DNA of 8,079 bases from Chloroflexota bacterium (lineage in GTDB: Bacteria > Chloroflexota > Anaerolineae > J102). The stretch is taken from the NCBI GenBank assembly GCA_003353825.1, contig PIVW01000267.1:1-8079 (forward strand). The letters are read 5' to 3'. Below the pieces are notes generated by a model that saw only the letters and a list, made by a program, of their open reading frames with translations, made no database searches and was not told the DNA's origin. A program made the position numbers and the translations under genes. Shown piece by piece: positions 5,898-8,079 of this stretch. The stretch's first letter is position 1. Each line of letters opens with the position of its first letter.

Positions 5898-7868
5898 ATG
5901 TTTGGTGATCGCGTTTTCCAAACTGAAACTAGTAAACCCACACGAGTAGGCGTCACGTTGGCCCGACTAGGGGGATACTTCAAACCCTATATGCTAGCAT
6001 TGCTAGGCATTGTCCTGGTGCTCGGTCTAGGAACTTGGGCTCAGGTGAGAGCACCCGAACTGGTAGGACAGGCCGTCGACTGTTATGTCAGCCCGGCTAT
6101 CATCGCCACCACGGCCGCGCCTGATTCGCAGATGTCTGAGCAAATGGGCTCGAACGGCGCTGCAGCCGCCAATTGCTGGTTTGGGGATTTGCCGGCCAAT
6201 GCGAGCGCAGCCGATTATATCCGTGGTTTGGGCGTCATCGTACTCATCATTGTCGGGCTTTATCTTATCGGATCGATCACCGGTGGTCTCTCATTCTATT
6301 TGATGAATTGGACTGGACAGCATGTGTTGCGCACGATGCGGGCCGAGATCTTTGAAAGTATCCATGAACTTTCGCTGGGATATTACTCCGAGCACGAGAC
6401 GGGTGATGTCATGAGCCGCATCACCAATGATACCGATACATTACAGCAAGCGCTGGGCTTTGCCCTGGTACAAGTGCTCAGCGGTGCTGTTTTGCTGGTG
6501 TGGATGATTATAAAAATGCTGACGTTGAACTGGGCCTATGCGCTGATCAGTTTTGCCATCATCCCTTTTATGGCGATTGCTACCCTGTGGTTCAGCGCCC
6601 AGGCGCGTAAAGCCTTCCGTGTGACCCGTTTGGAAATCGGCAATGTCAATGCGGAATTGCAGGAGAGCATTTCGGCGGTGCGCGAAGTGCAGGCATTTAG
6701 CCGCGAAAATATCAATATCGAGAATTTCCGTGAGAGTAATGCAGCAAACCGTGATGCCAACATCAGGGCCGTAACCTACACCTCGGCCTTAGCGCCGACC
6801 CTCGAAGCATTAGGATATGTTGCCATCGCCGTGGTCGTGGGGGTGGGCGGCATCCTTATGCTCAATGGCGCCACACTCGGCGGCGTCGCGGTATCATTGG
6901 GGTTGATCGTCACTTTCTTGGGATACGCTCAACGATTCAACCAACCCATTCGCCAGATCAGTGTTCTCTGGACCAATATCCAGAGTGCCATTGCCGGAGC
7001 CGAGCGTATCTTTGGCCTGTTGGATGAACAACCCGAGATCATCGACAAACCCGACGCCCAATCGATGCCTGTCATCAAGGGTGATATCGAGTTCGTGAAT
7101 GTCAATGCGGCCTATAATCCCGATGAACCTGTGCTTAGAGGCGTCAATTTGAAAGCGGAAGTGGGCGAGATGATCGCCATCGTCGGCCCCACCGGCGCTG
7201 GAAAAACCACTATCATCAATCTCATCCCCCGTTTCTACGATGTCACAGGGGGATCAGTGAAGATCGACGGCCTGGATGTGCGTGATGTAAAGATGAACAG
7301 CTTGCGCGAGCAAATGGGCATTGTCCTACAAGACACCTTCCTCTTTAGCGATACGGTCATGAACAACATTCGCTTCGGCATGCCCGACGCTAGCGACGAG
7401 GCGGTGATCGAAGCAGCCAAGCTAGCCCGCGCTGATGACTTTATCGAGCGGCTCCCGGATGGCTATGAGACCGTGTTGGGCGAACGTGGAGCTGGACTCA
7501 GCCAGGGGCAACGACAACTCTTGGCTATTGCCAGAGCGGCGCTCTCAGACCCACGCATTCTCATCCTTGATGAGGCCACCAGTAGCGTGGACACCCGCAC
7601 CGAACGCCAGATTCAGGCCGCGCTGGAATCGATCATGGCCGGCCGCACTAGTTTTGTCATCGCCCACCGCCTCAGCACCATTCGTAATGCCAGCCAGGTA
7701 CTGGTTCTCGACCAGGGAGAGATCATCGAACGCGGCAGACACAAGGAATTGCTCGCCAATAAGGGCTTCTACTACGATCTATACATGAGCCAATTCCGCC
7801 GGGAAGGGCAGCCCGCACAATCTTCCGGAAATGGCAGGCAGCGACCGCTCGCGCCGAGCCCGGCTTGA
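5898..7868 (+). CDS. ABC exporter half-transporter with catalytic ATP site (second subunit)
   Basis: Complete 656-residue half-transporter, six membrane helices (about 30-343) plus a nucleotide-binding domain (about 395-635). Walker A GPTGAGKT (430-437), Q478 of the Q-loop, Walker B D558 with catalytic E559 (ILILDEATSSVD) and switch H590 are all canonical. The signature is LSQGQ (534-538) instead of LSGGQ, a change known from the catalytic subunit of TM287/288-type pairs, where it faces the degenerate site. It complements the preceding protein, whose catalytic residues are altered and whose signature is normal. The loop between helices 1 and 2 (about 51-108) is unusually long, rich in Ala, Ser and Asn, and contains C62 and C93. 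The gene follows its partner by 40 bases with its own AAGGAG, so they form one operon. The last 20 or so residues are polar, low-complexity tail. Substrate not predictable. Confidence 0.95.
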   Translation: MFGDRVFQTETSKPTRVGVTLARLGGYFKPYMLALLGIVLVLGLGTWAQVRAPELVGQAVDCYVSPAIIATTAAPDSQMSEQMGSNGAAAANCWFGDLPANASAADYIRGLGVIVLIIVGLYLIGSITGGLSFYLMNWTGQHVLRTMRAEIFESIHELSLGYYSEHETGDVMSRITNDTDTLQQALGFALVQVLSGAVLLVWMIIKMLTLNWAYALISFAIIPFMAIATLWFSAQARKAFRVTRLEIGNVNAELQESISAVREVQAFSRENINIENFRESNAANRDANIRAVTYTSALAPTLEALGYVAIAVVVGVGGILMLNGATLGGVAVSLGLIVTFLGYAQRFNQPIRQISVLWTNIQSAIAGAERIFGLLDEQPEIIDKPDAQSMPVIKGDIEFVNVNAAYNPDEPVLRGVNLKAEVGEMIAIVGPTGAGKTTIINLIPRFYDVTGGSVKIDGLDVRDVKMNSLREQMGIVLQDTFLFSDTVMNNIRFGMPDASDEAVIEAAKLARADDFIERLPDGYETVLGERGAGLSQGQRQLLAIARAALSDPRILILDEATSSVDTRTERQIQAALESIMAGRTSFVIAHRLSTIRNASQVLVLDQGEIIERGRHKELLANKGFYYDLYMSQFRREGQPAQSSGNGRQRPLAPSPA

Positions 7869-7893
7869 TTGTAGTAGGCTCTTTGGGACTTCG

Positions 7894-7906
7894 CGTGACG
7901 ATCACG
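7894..7906 (+). terminator. Weak hairpin after the exporter operon
   Basis: CGTGA and TCACG form a 5-base-pair stem with a 3-base loop, 25 bases after the last stop. There is only AATTT behind it and no T run, so it is a poor intrinsic terminator candidate. Confidence 0.2.
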
Positions 7907-7946
7907 AATTTCCGTTGATGATTCCCCCACACCTAGTGGCTGGTTG

Positions 7947-7967
7947 TGTCAAGCGCCTAGTTTGACA
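7947..7967. repeat. Inverted repeat in the 3' intergenic region
   Basis: TGTCAA (7947-7952) and TTGACA (7962-7967) are perfect 6-base inverted arms around a 9-base spacer. The TTGACA resembles a -35 hexamer on either strand, but no matching -10 is found at a proper distance. The remainder of 7869-8079 contains no gene I can support. Confidence 0.3.
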
Positions 7968-8079
7968 ATGGCACATTTCTCTAGACCATCAGGTACTATA
8001 TATTGTAGGTACCAGTTATTGACGCCCATATGCAGTAGGGCGACATCAATAGCCGTTCGTTAGTAACTGTGCCGGAATC

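Noticed and set aside
7962..7985. TTGACA as -35 of a promoter for a gene beyond the right edge
   Set aside because: No -10-like hexamer at 15-19 bases downstream on either strand.

Overview
The window (8,079 bases, moderate GC) looks like bacterial chromosome. No taxonomic marker is present. The OmpR-type regulator and histidine kinase pair, the kinase's short Arg/Trp/Pro-rich N-terminus, the heterodimeric ABC exporter pair, the IS1182-type remnant and the dispersed intergenic repeats suggest an environmental lineage, perhaps Chloroflexota. That placement is a guess from gene style, not a demonstration.

Layout. Bases 1-938 (minus strand) hold a broken IS1182-type transposase: its start is out of frame with its body, its C-terminal catalytic half is missing, and an unidentified reading frame runs out of it toward the left edge. 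Bases 939-1545 have no recognisable gene. They hold a probable insertion-sequence end, unassigned sequence, a dispersed palindromic repeat and a 20-base imperfect palindrome just before the next gene. Bases 1546-3420 (plus) are a two-component pair joined by an ATGA overlap: an intact OmpR/PhoB-type response regulator and its histidine kinase. The kinase is split over three frames by two apparent one-base deletions. Two short arrays of 8-base tandem repeats follow, the first spanning the kinase stop codon. Right after the second is a C-terminal stump of a MarR-family regulator (3508-3747) with no helix-turn-helix.

From 3923 to 7868 lie two intact ABC half-transporters 40 bases apart, each with a strong ribosome binding site. 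They form a heterodimeric type IV exporter (LmrCD/BmrCD/TM287-288 type). The first subunit has Asp in place of the catalytic Glu and Gln in place of the switch His. The second has canonical catalytic residues but an altered LSQGQ signature. One ATP site is therefore predicted catalytic and the other degenerate. The last 211 bases contain no gene I can support.

Taken together, this looks like an exporter operon that once had local regulators (a MarR repressor and a two-component system) whose genes are now damaged, while the exporter and the response regulator stay open. The alternative is that the one-base lesions are sequence errors; the MarR truncation and transposase truncation cannot be explained that way. 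I did not find a convincing new biological system here. The items most worth checking are the regulator decay next to an intact exporter and the paired octanucleotide arrays at the breakpoint.
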